This document shows positions 1-9,823 of a DNA stretch of 64,000 bases, piece by piece. The translations under genes were made by a program, and so were the position numbers. Where the stretch lies: assembly GCF_017377655.1 (NCBI RefSeq), contig NZ_JAFREL010000070.1, positions 124,001-188,000 of the forward strand. Reading direction: 5' to 3'. The notes under the pieces are model-generated. The model was not told the DNA's origin and ran no database searches. It saw nothing but the letters and a program-made list of their open reading frames with translations. Each line of letters starts with the position of its first letter. The first letter of the stretch is position 1. The DNA comes from Candidatus Enterococcus ferrettii (GTDB lineage: Bacteria; Bacillota; Bacilli; Lactobacillales; Enterococcaceae).

Positions 1-1
1 T

Positions 2-2767
2 TCGGGAGAGGCAGCAGCAATTATCGTAGAAAGCTGCTTTGTCGAGGATAAAGGCCGCGGCTTCCCCGGAGCAGTCGGCGTAGATACAGATAAAAAAATT
101 GCTGGCTTGTCTGAATTAGCTTCAGCAATTAAGGATAAAGGTTCGCAAGCAATCATGCAGATTTATCATGCAGGTCGGATGGCATGGCCTGAATTAAATG
201 GTGGCGCAGTTCCTGTTTCAGCGAGTCCAGTAGCAGCTTTGCGACCTGGAGCGCCAGTACCAAGAGAAATGACCGAAGAGCAGATCGAAGAAATGATTAC
301 ACTATTCGGAGATGCAACTCGTCGAGCGATTGAAGCTGGATTTGACGGTGTTGAAATCCATGGAGCAAACACATTCTTGCTACAACAATTCTTTTCTCCA
401 CATTCGAATCGCCGCCAGGATAAATGGGGAGGAAGCCGTGAAAAACGCGCTCTTTTCTCAATGGAGGTAATGAAGGAAGTACAACGTGTTATCAAAGAGC
501 AAGGTGCTGAAAACTTTATCGTAGGGTACCGTTTTTCTCCAGAAGAGCTTGAAGAACCTGGGATTCGTTTTGAAGATACCATGTATCTATTGAATACACT
601 AGCTACATTAAAACCTGACTATTTCCATTTTTCAATGGGTGCTTATACACGTCCATCAATTGTTGAATCAAATGATCCAGAACCATTGATTACCAAATAT
701 CTTGCGCAACGTTCACCTGAGCTGGCTGACGTTCCAATTATGGGTGTTGGTGGAATTTTGCAACGCAAAGATGCAGATGATGCATTGCAATTAGGCTATG
801 ACCTGCTAGCGGTTGGTAAAGGTTTCTTAGTAGAACCTACCTGGGTGCAAATGATTAAAGACGATCAAGCGGTGCCAGAATATGCCCATATTGCTAAACA
901 AAAAGAGCTTCTAATTCCGACACCACTTTGGGATTTCATGGATTCCATGGTAATGGTAAAAGATCCAGAAGAGGAAAAGCGCAAATACGAACGCTTGAAA
1001 GAACTGCAAAAGATGAAGCTGGAGTTCAAGCCAGGCACTTATACAGTTGCTGCAAAAGGGCACAACAGTGAGATTGAAATGAAAGTTACTTTCTCTAAGG
1101 AACGGATTGAAAGCATTGCGATTGATTCAGGTGAAGAATCAGAGGGATTGTCTGACCAAGTATTTGAGCGTTTGCCACAACAAATTATTGAAGGCCAAAC
1201 CTTGAATGTTGATGTTATCTCGGGAGCTTCAGCTTCAAGCCAAGGGGTTATCGACGGTATTGCTGAGGCAGTTGAATTGGCTGGAGCAAGCTCAGAAGTC
1301 TTAATGGCCCGACCAAAACCAACAGTACAGTGGTCGAAAGAAGTGGTTGAAGAAACAGCCGATGTAGTTATTGTAGGTTCTGGAGCAGCTGGAATATCTG
1401 CCGCACTACGGGCAGATCAATTAGGATTAAAAACAATTTTACTAGAAAAAATGAGTTTTGTCGGGGGTGCTATTTCAATTAGTGGTGGGAACCAAGTAGT
1501 GATGGGTTCTAAACTGCAGGCTGAAGCAGGTGTTACTGATGATACCGCAGAGTTAATGGTGGAAGACTTCCTAAAAAATGGTAGTGGTAAGAATGTTCCT
1601 GAGTTAGTGAATTTGTTGGCTCAAAATGTTGGACAAGCAACTGATTGGGTTCATGAATATATGGGTGTAGAATATGACATGAAGGGCGGTCTGCATGTAC
1701 TAGCTGAGTATCGTAAAAATCGTGAGCTTGCTTATGAAGATGGCGGACACGGTTTTGCAGCAAGTGCTCGTAAGGCATTAGACAGCAGCAATGTAACCAT
1801 TTATTTACAAACAAAAGCTGAAGAATTAATTGCTGATGAATCCGGCAAAATTATTGGACTTAAAGCAATTGAAGAAACTGGGAAAACTCATAACATTACT
1901 GCTGAAGCAGTCATCCTAACAACAGGCGGCTACGGAAATAATCCTAACCTGTTAAGCAAAGAGTTGAACAAAGTATTGTTCTACGGAACTAAATCATCTA
2001 CAGGTGATGGGCTGCTAATGGCGACTGCACCAGGCATCGATGCAGATACTCGTCTAATGGAATACGGCAAAATTTATCCAAATGGAGTCGAAGTATCTAA
2101 AGGATATGCTAAATCCACAATAGGCGGAAATATCGCTGTATTGAAGGAAAATGGCTTGTTAGTCAACATTGATGGTAAGCGTGTAGTCAATGAACGTGCC
2201 AGCAACAAGGAAGTATTAGAGAAATTGCTAGAGCAAAACCCTCAAATGCTTTACATTTTGTTGGATCAAGAGCATTTTGAAAAATTCAGTGATGCGGTTG
2301 CCGAGGGTGGAATTGCCCGTGAAGATCTAGAACGCTGGATTTCCAATAATGGTATGGGAAATCCGAAAGCTTTCCGAGCTGAGTCTTTAAATGAACTAGC
2401 AGCTAAAGCAGGTATGCCAGGTAACAGCTTGGCAGAGACAGTTGCTCTTTATAACGAATATGTTGCTAAAGGTGAAGATGAGGAGTTTGGTCGTCAACCT
2501 GAATTCCTGCAAAAACCTGTAGGCGATGGTCCTTACTATTTGATTGAACAAAAACCACGTTTCGCAACCACGATGGGTGGACTTGTTGCAAATGATCATC
2601 TAGAAGTAATCAATAAATCAGGAGAACCAATCCAAGGACTTTATGCTGCTGGAGAAGTAGTCGGTGGTGTAATGGGAACAGATTCACCTTCTGGAGCAAA
2701 TAATGCATGGGCATTAACTTCAGGCAAATTAGCAGCTGAAAATGCTGGTAAAAAAGTAGCTGAATAA
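2..2767 (+). CDS. Three-domain flavin reductase: OYE-like, FMN-binding and fumarate reductase-type FAD domains (5' end cut by window)
   Basis: The frame is open from base 2, so the true start lies upstream of the window and the first in-window start codon (TTG at 107) is probably not used. The order is an Old Yellow Enzyme TIM barrel (to about base 900, ending in the GVGGILQ and AVGKGFL segments), an FMN_bind domain (about 1030-1290) with an SGASAS flavinylation motif at 1220-1237, and a FAD_binding_2 domain starting at the VIVGSGAAG fold near 1360. Known relatives pass electrons from NADH through three flavins to reduce an activated C=C bond (fumarate, urocanate, cinnamate or acrylate). The FMN_bind flavin is attached covalently by ApbE. 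No export signal can be judged without the N-terminus, and the substrate is unknown. A terminator follows directly. Confidence 0.85.
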   Translation, partial: SGEAAAIIVESCFVEDKGRGFPGAVGVDTDKKIAGLSELASAIKDKGSQAIMQIYHAGRMAWPELNGGAVPVSASPVAALRPGAPVPREMTEEQIEEMITLFGDATRRAIEAGFDGVEIHGANTFLLQQFFSPHSNRRQDKWGGSREKRALFSMEVMKEVQRVIKEQGAENFIVGYRFSPEELEEPGIRFEDTMYLLNTLATLKPDYFHFSMGAYTRPSIVESNDPEPLITKYLAQRSPELADVPIMGVGGILQRKDADDALQLGYDLLAVGKGFLVEPTWVQMIKDDQAVPEYAHIAKQKELLIPTPLWDFMDSMVMVKDPEEEKRKYERLKELQKMKLEFKPGTYTVAAKGHNSEIEMKVTFSKERIESIAIDSGEESEGLSDQVFERLPQQIIEGQTLNVDVISGASASSQGVIDGIAEAVELAGASSEVLMARPKPTVQWSKEVVEETADVVIVGSGAAGISAALRADQLGLKTILLEKMSFVGGAISISGGNQVVMGSKLQAEAGVTDDTAELMVEDFLKNGSGKNVPELVNLLAQNVGQATDWVHEYMGVEYDMKGGLHVLAEYRKNRELAYEDGGHGFAASARKALDSSNVTIYLQTKAEELIADESGKIIGLKAIEETGKTHNITAEAVILTTGGYGNNPNLLSKELNKVLFYGTKSSTGDGLLMATAPGIDADTRLMEYGKIYPNGVEVSKGYAKSTIGGNIAVLKENGLLVNIDGKRVVNERASNKEVLEKLLEQNPQMLYILLDQEHFEKFSDAVAEGGIAREDLERWISNNGMGNPKAFRAESLNELAAKAGMPGNSLAETVALYNEYVAKGEDEEFGRQPEFLQKPVGDGPYYLIEQKPRFATTMGGLVANDHLEVINKSGEPIQGLYAAGEVVGGVMGTDSPSGANNAWALTSGKLAAENAGKKVAE

Positions 2768-2779
2768 ACGATCTATGAA

Positions 2780-2810
2780 GTCACAGAATTTTTTATCTGT
2801 GGCTTTTTTT
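2780..2810 (+). terminator. Rho-independent terminator after the flavin reductase
   Basis: An 8-bp stem (GTCACAGA with TCTGTGGC, one T-G pair) closes an A/T loop and is followed by seven T. It ends the flavin reductase transcript. Confidence 0.85.
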
Positions 2811-2969
2811 AATGCTTTTGTGGTTTCGCGATATAATATAGAAGAAATTTGAATAAGAATTAGAGAGATTTAGCCTTTTTTTCATGAAATTTTAGCGATT
2901 GGTCAATTCAGTGAATCAATTTATTCACATTCTTGTGATACAATAGAGTAGCAAAAAGGAGTGTGAACG

Positions 2970-3323
2970 ATGAAATTAATTGAAACCCCAATTACCAGTA
3001 ATGTAAATCTTGAAGCTATGTACCCAGAATTATCCAAGCTGACATTTGCTAAACAGCAAGCCGTTAAGCTATATAAATTGTATGCTTATGACCGTACAAA
3101 AATTATTTATTTGGACCGCTTTGATACCATCACTTTGCTGCTGTTAAATCGTCAGCGAAAAATAAAACATGACGAGGTGGATACGATCATCCACCGCATT
3201 CTGAAAGTTGATCGTAAGGATGTCACCGTCAATGTAGGTTATAAAAAACAGATCATGGAAATGGGGATTCGTCCTCGCCACAACTACAAGGATATTATTT
3301 TGATTGAACAAAACGTGAAATAG
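2970..3323 (+). CDS. Small conserved protein, probably DUF1827 family
   Basis: This 117-residue soluble protein begins MKLIETPITSN and is preceded by an AAAAGGAG ribosome site. It has no signal peptide, membrane segment or cysteine pair. From memory it matches the DUF1827 family, which is found in enterococci and lactobacilli and has no assigned function. It is a single-gene unit, with one terminator before it and one after it. The central part is rich in basic residues (NRQRKIKHDEVDT), which could suit nucleic-acid or protein binding, but that is only a guess. Confidence 0.7.
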   Translation: MKLIETPITSNVNLEAMYPELSKLTFAKQQAVKLYKLYAYDRTKIIYLDRFDTITLLLLNRQRKIKHDEVDTIIHRILKVDRKDVTVNVGYKKQIMEMGIRPRHNYKDIILIEQNVK

Positions 3324-3338
3324 AATTTGTGATAAAAG

Positions 3339-3368
3339 AGGAAAAGCCGTACGCTTTTCCTTTTTTTT
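3339..3368 (+). terminator. Rho-independent terminator
   Basis: AGGAAAAGC pairs with GCTTTTCCT around a 5-nt loop and is followed by a T run. It separates the DUF1827-like gene from pncB. A TATAAT sequence at 3371-3376, directly after it, may be the -10 box of pncB. Confidence 0.85.
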
Positions 3369-3409
3369 GATATAATAGAACCATTGAAATTACTAAAAGG
3401 AGCATGATT

Positions 3410-4897
3410 ATGAAAAAGCTATATGAGGATGACAGTTTAACGCTTCATACAGATTTGTATCAAATCAATATGATGAAAACATATTGGGAAACCGGGCGGG
3501 CAGATTTACATGCTGTCTTTGAGTGCTACTTCCGCACAATGCCCTTTGAAAACGGGTATGTCATCTTTGCGGGATTGGAACGTTTAGTAAAATACTTAGA
3601 AGAACTGACCTTTAGTGAAAGTGATCTTGCTTATTTAGCTGAAGTAGAAGAATACCCACTTGAATTTATTGATTATTTGCGCGACTTTAAATTTGCTTGT
3701 ACTGTCCGTTCAGCAGTAGAAGGTGAATTGGTCTTTAACAACGAACCAATTATTCAAGTAGAAGGACCATTGCTCCACTGCCAGTTAGTGGAAACAGCAT
3801 TATTAAACATTGTTAATTTCCAGACCTTGATTGCCACCAAAGCGGCTAGAATTAAATCAGTAATTGGTGATGATCCTTTACTAGAATTTGGTACACGGCG
3901 AGCACAAGAGATGGACGCGGCTATTTGGGGAACTCGAGCAGCTTATATTGGTGGGGCAGATGCCACCAGCAATGTTCGGGCTGGAAAAATCTTTGGTATT
4001 CCTGACAGCGGAACGCATGCCCATTCATTAGTCCAATCTTATGGAAATGACTATGAAGCATTTTTGGCTTATGCTCAAACCCATAGAGAGTGCGTTTTCT
4101 TAGTAGATACGTATGATACGCTAAACTCTGGCGTACCAAATGCGATTCGAGTTGCACGCGAAATGGGGGATAAAATCAATTTCATGGGTGTACGGATTGA
4201 CAGTGGTGACATGGCATACATTTCTAAAAGAGTTCGCCAGCAGCTGGATGAAGCGGGCTTCCCGGATGCCAAAATCTATGCTTCTAATGATTTAGACGAA
4301 AGTACGATTCAGAATTTGAAGATGCAGCATGCGAAAATTGATGTTTGGGGTGTAGGAACAAAATTAATAACGGCTTACGATCAACCTGCCTTAGGTGCAG
4401 TCTTCAAGATAGTATCAATTGAAGATGGAGAAGGCAAAATGATTGATACCATTAAGCTATCGAGTAATGCTGAGAAAGTAACAACGCCTGGGAAAAAACA
4501 AGTCTGGCGAATTACTCGTAATTCTGATGGGAAATCTGAAGGTGATTATGTTACTTTGTGGGATGAAGATCCTCGTGAAGCAGAAGAAATTTTTATGTTC
4601 CATCCAGTTTATACGTATATTAATAAGACGGTTCGCAATTTTACTGCTCGACCTATTTTAAAAGATATTTTTATAGAGGGTAAGCGGGTTTATCAGGTAC
4701 CGACAATTGAAGAAGTGAAGCAAACGGCTAAAGACAATTTGGATTCTTTATGGGAAGAGTATAAGCGTGATTTAAATCCTCAGAAGTATCCAGTTGACTT
4801 GTCTCAAGATTGCTGGGATCATAAGAACAGAATCATGGATGAAGTTCGAAAATCTATAGCAAAAATGAAGGAGCGATACAATGACACTGCAAAATGA
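3410..4897 (+). CDS. pncB: Nicotinate phosphoribosyltransferase
   Basis: This 495-residue enzyme converts nicotinate and PRPP to nicotinate mononucleotide, with ATP hydrolysis, in the Preiss-Handler NAD salvage pathway. The start [15 protein letters not shown], the EFGTRRAQ segment and the DTYDTLNSG and VRIDSGD phosphoribosyl-binding segments are typical of bacterial PncB, and the length fits. ATG 3410 is chosen because AAAGGAG (3396-3402) is 7 nt upstream; the in-frame ATG at 3404 is too close. The gene overlaps nadE by 17 nt, so the two are co-translated as a salvage operon. Confidence 0.95.
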   Translation: MKKLYEDDSLTLHTDLYQINMMKTYWETGRADLHAVFECYFRTMPFENGYVIFAGLERLVKYLEELTFSESDLAYLAEVEEYPLEFIDYLRDFKFACTVRSAVEGELVFNNEPIIQVEGPLLHCQLVETALLNIVNFQTLIATKAARIKSVIGDDPLLEFGTRRAQEMDAAIWGTRAAYIGGADATSNVRAGKIFGIPDSGTHAHSLVQSYGNDYEAFLAYAQTHRECVFLVDTYDTLNSGVPNAIRVAREMGDKINFMGVRIDSGDMAYISKRVRQQLDEAGFPDAKIYASNDLDESTIQNLKMQHAKIDVWGVGTKLITAYDQPALGAVFKIVSIEDGEGKMIDTIKLSSNAEKVTTPGKKQVWRITRNSDGKSEGDYVTLWDEDPREAEEIFMFHPVYTYINKTVRNFTARPILKDIFIEGKRVYQVPTIEEVKQTAKDNLDSLWEEYKRDLNPQKYPVDLSQDCWDHKNRIMDEVRKSIAKMKERYNDTAK

Positions 4898-5708
4898 GAT
4901 CATCAAGGAATTAGGTGTAAAACCAACGATTGATCCGAAAGCTGAAATTTTGCGCAGCATTGACTTTTTGAAAGAGTACTTAAAAACCTATCCCTTCTTA
5001 AAAACATTCGTTTTAGGAATTAGCGGTGGTCAAGACTCGTCATTAGCAGGCCGCCTTGCGCAATTAGCAATGGAGCAAATGCGTGAGGAAACAGGAGACG
5101 ACAGCTACCAGTTTGTCGCTGTCCGCTTACCTTATGGCGAACAGTTCGACGAAGCAGATGCACAGCGTGCTCTTGATTTTATTCAACCAGATATAAGTTT
5201 ACGAGTAAATATAAAACCTGCTGTAGATGCTCAAGTAGCAGCATTAGAAGAGGCAGGAATATCCGTTAGTGATTTTAACAAAGGAAACATTAAAGCACGG
5301 CAGCGGATGATTACTCAGTATGGAATTGCTGGTGGAAAAAGCGGTGCAGTAATTGGTACAGATCATGCGGCTGAGAATATTACCGGCTTCTTTACTAAGT
5401 TTGGTGATGGCGGTGCAGATATTTTACCGTTATTCCGCCTGAACAAGCGTCAAGGTAAAATGCTTTTGAAAGAATTAGGCGCTGACGAAGCTATTTATAT
5501 GAAGGTTCCAACAGCTGATCTGGAGGATGGCAAACCTTTAGTTGCTGACGAAGTTGCTCTAGGTGTAACTTATGATGACATTGATGACTATGTAGAGGGC
5601 AAAGAAATCAACGAAGAAGCTCGTGAAACCATTGAAAATTGGTGGAATAAAACCGAACACAAACGTCATTTACCGATCACGGTTTTTGATGATTTTTGGA
5701 AACGATAA
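4881..5708 (+). CDS. nadE: NH3-dependent NAD+ synthetase
   Basis: This 275-residue enzyme performs the last step of NAD synthesis, amidating deamido-NAD with ATP and ammonia. The ATP pyrophosphatase P-loop SGGQDS is at about residues 48-53, and the [12 protein letters not shown] segment and C-terminal KRHLP are characteristic of the short ammonia-using form, which has no glutaminase domain. It starts inside the end of pncB, with AAGGAG 7 nt upstream. It closes a two-gene operon before a terminator. Confidence 0.96.
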   Translation: MTLQNEIIKELGVKPTIDPKAEILRSIDFLKEYLKTYPFLKTFVLGISGGQDSSLAGRLAQLAMEQMREETGDDSYQFVAVRLPYGEQFDEADAQRALDFIQPDISLRVNIKPAVDAQVAALEEAGISVSDFNKGNIKARQRMITQYGIAGGKSGAVIGTDHAAENITGFFTKFGDGGADILPLFRLNKRQGKMLLKELGADEAIYMKVPTADLEDGKPLVADEVALGVTYDDIDDYVEGKEINEEARETIENWWNKTEHKRHLPITVFDDFWKR

Positions 5709-5715
5709 TTTGAGA

Positions 5716-5747
5716 AAACTGGAAGAACCTACTTCCAGTTTCTTTTT
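5716..5747 (+). terminator. Rho-independent terminator after nadE
   Basis: AAACTGGAAG pairs perfectly with CTTCCAGTTT across a 6-nt loop, followed by a T-rich tail. Confidence 0.88.
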
Positions 5748-5764
5748 TTAAAGGGATGAAAGAG

Positions 5765-6919
5765 ATGTATAAGATTCAATTATTGGCTGATTTTGATCAA
5801 AATCAGCTCAAACCATTGGACAAGAAGCATTTTGAGATAGCTAAGGAGGCGGCAGACGCATTAATGATCCGCAGTGGCGAGATTGAGGCCAATGCTCTAA
5901 CAAATTCATTGTTGGCTATTGCTCGAGCTGGTGTGGGAGTAAATACAATTGATGTTGAGGCGGCTACTCAAAATGGGACGATTGTCATGAACACACCCGG
6001 CCAAAATGCTAATGCGGTAAAGGAATTAGTTTTGGCTAGCTTATTTCTAACCGCTCGACCTATTTTTCAAGCTGCTGAGATGGTTGAGGGTTTAGAAAGC
6101 AACGACCTGCTAACCACAGCTGAAGAAAAACGGGCTGATTTCATTGGTCAAGAATTGCAAGGAAAAACGGTTGGACTTTTAGGGATTGGAGCAATTGGTT
6201 CTTTAGTGGCAGAAGCCTGCTATGAATTAGGAATGGATGTCTTAGGTTATGCCCGCAATGATCCTGAAAGTGAAATTATGCGTTTTGCTTCCTTAGAAAC
6301 CATTTTAGATGAAGCTGATTTTATTGTAGTATTGCTGCCATTGTCAGAGAACACTGAACATTTGCTTTCCAAGAAAGAATTTCAGCGGATGAAATCAACC
6401 GCGTATGTCTTAAATTTTGGTCGGGGAGAAATTGTTGACAGTCTGGCTGTTTTGGAGGCAATAGAAAAGGAACAGCTGGCAGGGTATATTACCGATTTTC
6501 CAGAAAATGAACTACAGGGGCAGAAAAAAATCCTGCAGCTTCCCCATATCGGCGGTACCACTGAAGAAGCGCTAAGCGATAGTGGAGCTGCTGCTGCTAA
6601 AGCACTGAAAGCTTTTTTGTTATATGGTACGGTGAAGGACTCAGTCAATTTTCCTGCAGCTAAATTGCCATTTAGAGGGGAACATCGTTTTACGTTCTTT
6701 TATGAAAATCAACCAAAAATGTGGCAAAAAATCATCGAAGCAGTATCGAACTTGCAGCTTGAAATTGTGGATATGATCAGTAACCGTAAAGGAGAGTTTA
6801 TTTACGTTATTATGGATGTGGAGGCAGCCGACAAAGAGAAGCTAACGCGAGCAGCTGAAGCGCTGCAGCAACTTGAGGCGATGAAGCGCATACGGGTACT
6901 AACTCAGCCACATCAGTAG
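5765..6919 (+). CDS. D-3-phosphoglycerate dehydrogenase-like oxidoreductase with ACT domain
   Basis: This 384-residue protein belongs to the D-isomer specific 2-hydroxyacid dehydrogenases. It has the NAD-binding fold GLLGIGAIGS, catalytic Arg and acid in the NFGRGEIVD region, catalytic His in LPHIGGTTEEA, and a C-terminal ACT-like domain (about the last 75 residues). SerA of this length oxidises 3-phosphoglycerate in the first step of serine synthesis, and the ACT domain is usually the site of serine feedback. No serB or serC is nearby, so the link to serine is by family only. ATG 5765 is preferred because AAAGGG (5750-5755) touches the upstream ATG at 5756. Confidence 0.82.
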   Translation: MYKIQLLADFDQNQLKPLDKKHFEIAKEAADALMIRSGEIEANALTNSLLAIARAGVGVNTIDVEAATQNGTIVMNTPGQNANAVKELVLASLFLTARPIFQAAEMVEGLESNDLLTTAEEKRADFIGQELQGKTVGLLGIGAIGSLVAEACYELGMDVLGYARNDPESEIMRFASLETILDEADFIVVLLPLSENTEHLLSKKEFQRMKSTAYVLNFGRGEIVDSLAVLEAIEKEQLAGYITDFPENELQGQKKILQLPHIGGTTEEALSDSGAAAAKALKAFLLYGTVKDSVNFPAAKLPFRGEHRFTFFYENQPKMWQKIIEAVSNLQLEIVDMISNRKGEFIYVIMDVEAADKEKLTRAAEALQQLEAMKRIRVLTQPHQ

Positions 6920-6978
6920 GACCATCTTTACTTTTAGTTGATTTCTCGCTAAAATAACCAATGATTGATTAGTAGGAG

Positions 6979-8811
6979 TTGACTAACATAAATAAATTAC
7001 GAGAACATAAAAAAGTATTGAAGACAGTTGCAGTAATCGCAGGTATCATTTTGCTGATTATTGGTTCTAATCTATTTTTACAATTAGCCCAAAATGGTTT
7101 TTCTTTTGATCTGGCTTTTAAATTTGCTTTTTCTTGGCATACTGAAAAATTTTTCTTAGGCTGTCTAGTATTGTTGATTTTATACATGTTTCTAACTAGT
7201 GTAATGGGATCTTTTCTATTTGGTAGTTTGTTCTATACTTTTCTGATTCTTGGAATAGGAATTGCTGATTTTCTAAAAATGAAATACCGTACAGAACCCA
7301 TCTATCCAGATGATTTAAAAATGATTAAGGAATTTGGCATGATTCGGGATATTGTCGGTTGGCCATTGTTTCTTGGGTTTATTTTATTGCTTCTATTGGG
7401 AATTGCGATTACTGGTTTTAGCATTTATAGAAGTCGAAAACTGTCAAAGAAAAAGCAGCTCATTCGGTTAGCAGCGCTAGTCATCAGCAGCTTCGGACTG
7501 ATGTATGTCAGTCATTTTAATAACCCAAATAACTTGCTTCGCAAAGCCTACAATAAGACAGCGCTGTGGATCCCTTATAGTCAAGAAATGAATTATTATA
7601 ATACCGGCTTTATGGGGGGCTTTTTGTACAATTTGCGAGTGGAGCCAATGGATGAGCCAGAAGGCTATTCCCAAGCAGCCATTAAGAAGATCACGGAAAA
7701 ATATACTTCAGAAGTACCAACAGAAGAATCTGCTGAAACACCGAATATTGTTTATATCATGAACGAAAGCTTTTCAGATCCTAGCCGTTTGAAAGGGATT
7801 CGAATTAATGGCGGAGATCCTTTGGCTGATTATCGTACAATAGCAAATAATACTTATAGTGGTCAGATGCTTTCCCAAAACTATGGTGGAGGAACAGCCA
7901 ATATTGAATTTGAAGCTCTTACCAGTTTTTCGATGGAACTGTTTAATCCGCAAATGACAACGCCGTATACGATGCTAGTGCCTAAAATGGATCAATTGCC
8001 TTCTTTGGTTTCGCTGTTAAAAGAACGCAATTATGAAACAACAGCGATTCATCCCTACAATACTTCAATGTATAAGCGAAAAGATGTCTATGAAGTTATG
8101 GGCTTTGATCAGTTTTTAGATGAAGACACCATGAAGCATACAGAAACGCAGGAAAACAATCCATATATTTCTGACGCGTCAGCCTATGAAGAAATCTGGG
8201 ATCTGTTGGCTAAAGGCGATCCGCAGTTCATCCATTTAGTAACCATGCAGACTCATTTGCCTTACAATGGAAAATACAGTAAAACTGATTTTCAGGCCTA
8301 TGGCAATAATACATCGTCTGTTAACAATTATTTGCAAGATATTTATTATGCCAGTAAATCCTTACGGAACTTTCTGGAAAAACTAGATAGTTTAGATCAA
8401 CGGACACTGGTAGTATTCTGGGGAGACCATCTACCTGGAATTTACAGTGATGAAATCCAACAAGCAAACGCTGGACATGCTTTGCATGAAACGGAGTTTT
8501 TCCTGTATGACAATCACCATCAATTGAAAAACCAAGATCAAAAGAATGTTATTACCAGTCCCTTTTACTTTACGCCAGATTTGCTTCGTCAAGCAGGTGT
8601 TCAGACAACTGGATTTCACCAATTGCTGCTAGCTTTACAGAAGGAAATTCCAGCTTTTGAGAAAGGCATGTATTATCAAAATGGCCAATGGGGAGAAAGC
8701 GTTCGGTTAAATAAAAAACAGGAAACTATCTATCAGGATTATCAAATGATCCAATACGATATTACGACCGGCAAACAGTATAGTCTGCAGGAAAATTTTT
8801 TTGAGGAGTAA
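6979..8811 (+). CDS. LtaS-like membrane phosphoglycerol/phosphoethanolamine transferase (sulfatase fold)
   Basis: About 610 residues. Four or five N-terminal membrane segments (to about residue 190) are followed by an extracellular alkaline-phosphatase/sulfatase domain. Metal and catalytic landmarks are MNESFSDP, GGGTANIEFE (likely nucleophile Thr), HLVTMQTHLPY and VVFWGDHLPG. Relatives transfer phosphoglycerol or similar head groups to teichoic acids, glycolipids or other surface polymers. This protein lies outside the classical LtaS sequence group, so its substrate is open. The start is uncertain: AGGAG (6974-6978) abuts TTG 6979, no in-frame ATG, GTG or TTG has good spacing, and an ATA at 6988 does. 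ttcA follows 2 nt downstream. Confidence 0.85.
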   Translation: MTNINKLREHKKVLKTVAVIAGIILLIIGSNLFLQLAQNGFSFDLAFKFAFSWHTEKFFLGCLVLLILYMFLTSVMGSFLFGSLFYTFLILGIGIADFLKMKYRTEPIYPDDLKMIKEFGMIRDIVGWPLFLGFILLLLLGIAITGFSIYRSRKLSKKKQLIRLAALVISSFGLMYVSHFNNPNNLLRKAYNKTALWIPYSQEMNYYNTGFMGGFLYNLRVEPMDEPEGYSQAAIKKITEKYTSEVPTEESAETPNIVYIMNESFSDPSRLKGIRINGGDPLADYRTIANNTYSGQMLSQNYGGGTANIEFEALTSFSMELFNPQMTTPYTMLVPKMDQLPSLVSLLKERNYETTAIHPYNTSMYKRKDVYEVMGFDQFLDEDTMKHTETQENNPYISDASAYEEIWDLLAKGDPQFIHLVTMQTHLPYNGKYSKTDFQAYGNNTSSVNNYLQDIYYASKSLRNFLEKLDSLDQRTLVVFWGDHLPGIYSDEIQQANAGHALHETEFFLYDNHHQLKNQDQKNVITSPFYFTPDLLRQAGVQTTGFHQLLLALQKEIPAFEKGMYYQNGQWGESVRLNKKQETIYQDYQMIQYDITTGKQYSLQENFFEE

Positions 8812-8813
8812 AT

Positions 8814-9578
8814 ATGAGTTTTAAGAAAAAAGATAATCAACATTACTATAATCCAATGCGTCGGGCGATCCTGAATCATCAAATGATTGAGGCTGGTGAC
8901 AAGGTAGCTGTCGGTATGAGCGGCGGCAAGGATAGTACCTCTTTGTTTTATTTATTGGATCAAATTCGTCGTCAAGGTCGTCTGGGCTTTGACTTCGAAT
9001 TGGTTCCAATTTGTTTGGATATGGGATTTGAGGGGTGCGACATTTCTCCTTTAAAAGAATTTGTAGAAAAATTGGGCTATCAGTTAGAGATTGTTCCCAC
9101 CAATATTGCTAAGGTAGTTTTCGATATCAGGCAAGAACGCTCGCCATGTTCTTTGTGTGCCAAATTACGTCGAGGTATTCTTTATAATCGTGCCAAGGAG
9201 CTAGGTTGCCAAAAAGTAGCTTTAGGTCACCATTTGGACGATGCCATTGAAACGTATTTCATGAATTTTCTTTTTCATGGTCGGTTGAACAGCTTTGAGC
9301 CAAAAAGCTATTTAACTAAAACGGGTGTGACTCTAATTCGTCCGTTGATTTATATTGAAGAAAAACAGATTATACGTTTTGTTACGCGGGAAGAATTACC
9401 AGTTGTGTTCAATCCTTGTCCAGTAGATAAACAAACGAAACGGGAAGAAATGAAACACTTAGTCACAACACTTTCTCAAGACTATCGTGACATCCGTGAA
9501 AAGTTTATTATGGGAATGGAACAGGGAACGGAACAAGATTTTTGGACAAAAAGTTTGGATGAAAGCCTTTTATCTTAA
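8814..9578 (+). CDS. ttcA: TtcA-like tRNA 2-thiocytidine biosynthesis protein
   Basis: This 254-residue PP-loop ATPase has the SGGKDST nucleotide motif at about residue 36, a CSLCAKLRRG pair of cysteines that ligate an Fe-S cluster in TtcA, and GHHLDDAIETYFMN. TtcA inserts sulfur at cytidine 32 of certain tRNAs. Paralogous enzymes modify other tRNA positions, so the target base is inferred from family. It is translationally linked to the preceding transferase gene (2-nt gap, GAGGAG at the junction), although no functional link is evident. Confidence 0.85.
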   Translation: MSFKKKDNQHYYNPMRRAILNHQMIEAGDKVAVGMSGGKDSTSLFYLLDQIRRQGRLGFDFELVPICLDMGFEGCDISPLKEFVEKLGYQLEIVPTNIAKVVFDIRQERSPCSLCAKLRRGILYNRAKELGCQKVALGHHLDDAIETYFMNFLFHGRLNSFEPKSYLTKTGVTLIRPLIYIEEKQIIRFVTREELPVVFNPCPVDKQTKREEMKHLVTTLSQDYRDIREKFIMGMEQGTEQDFWTKSLDESLLS

Positions 9579-9597
9579 AAGAATCCTTTGCGACCGA

Positions 9598-9627
9598 TTG
9601 AATTCTAGTATTTCCTCATGGTATAAT
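9598..9627 (+). promoter_or_regulatory. Promoter of the riboswitch-ATPase unit
   Basis: TTGAAT (9598-9603) and TATAAT (9622-9627) are separated by 18 nt, about 16 nt upstream of the start of the riboswitch aptamer. Confidence 0.65.
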
Positions 9628-9642
9628 TCTTCTTGTATTATT

Positions 9643-9730
9643 CATGAGGGAGTAACTAGCAGCTGAAGCTGTGGCAACGCCACCAGCAAGAAAGAAATTT
9701 CTGGTGTTGTCTTAAATAGTGAGACTTATG
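9643..9730 (+). promoter_or_regulatory. yybP-ykoY manganese riboswitch
   Basis: The paired base helix is CATGAG (9643-9648) with CTTATG (9725-9730), directly followed and preceded by the family signatures GGGAGTA and GTGAGAC. Between them lies the two-arm element GTGGCAACGCCACCAGC. Members of this class bind Mn2+. In Lactococcus lactis and Streptococcus pneumoniae they sit before P-type ATPases like the one here. The 3' strand of the base helix is also part of the downstream terminator stem, so Mn2+ binding should expose the gene (ON switch). Confidence 0.88.
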
Positions 9731-9766
9731 TATGTTCTTTAAGCATACACAAGTCTATTTTTTTTC
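9722..9766 (+). terminator. Riboswitch expression platform terminator
   Basis: AGACTTATGTATG pairs with CATACACAAGTCT with a single A-C mismatch, followed by a run of T. It shares the CTTATG strand (9725-9730) with the aptamer base helix, so the two structures exclude each other. Confidence 0.85.
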
Positions 9767-9823
9767 CTTTTTCTTAGGAAGTAGAGTAGACTTGGTGGTG
9801 CAGAATAACAAAGGAGGAAGAAC

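Noticed and set aside
107..109. TTG 107 as the real start of the first gene
   Set aside because: The frame is open to base 2 and codes for typical OYE-domain sequence upstream, so the gene is cut by the window.
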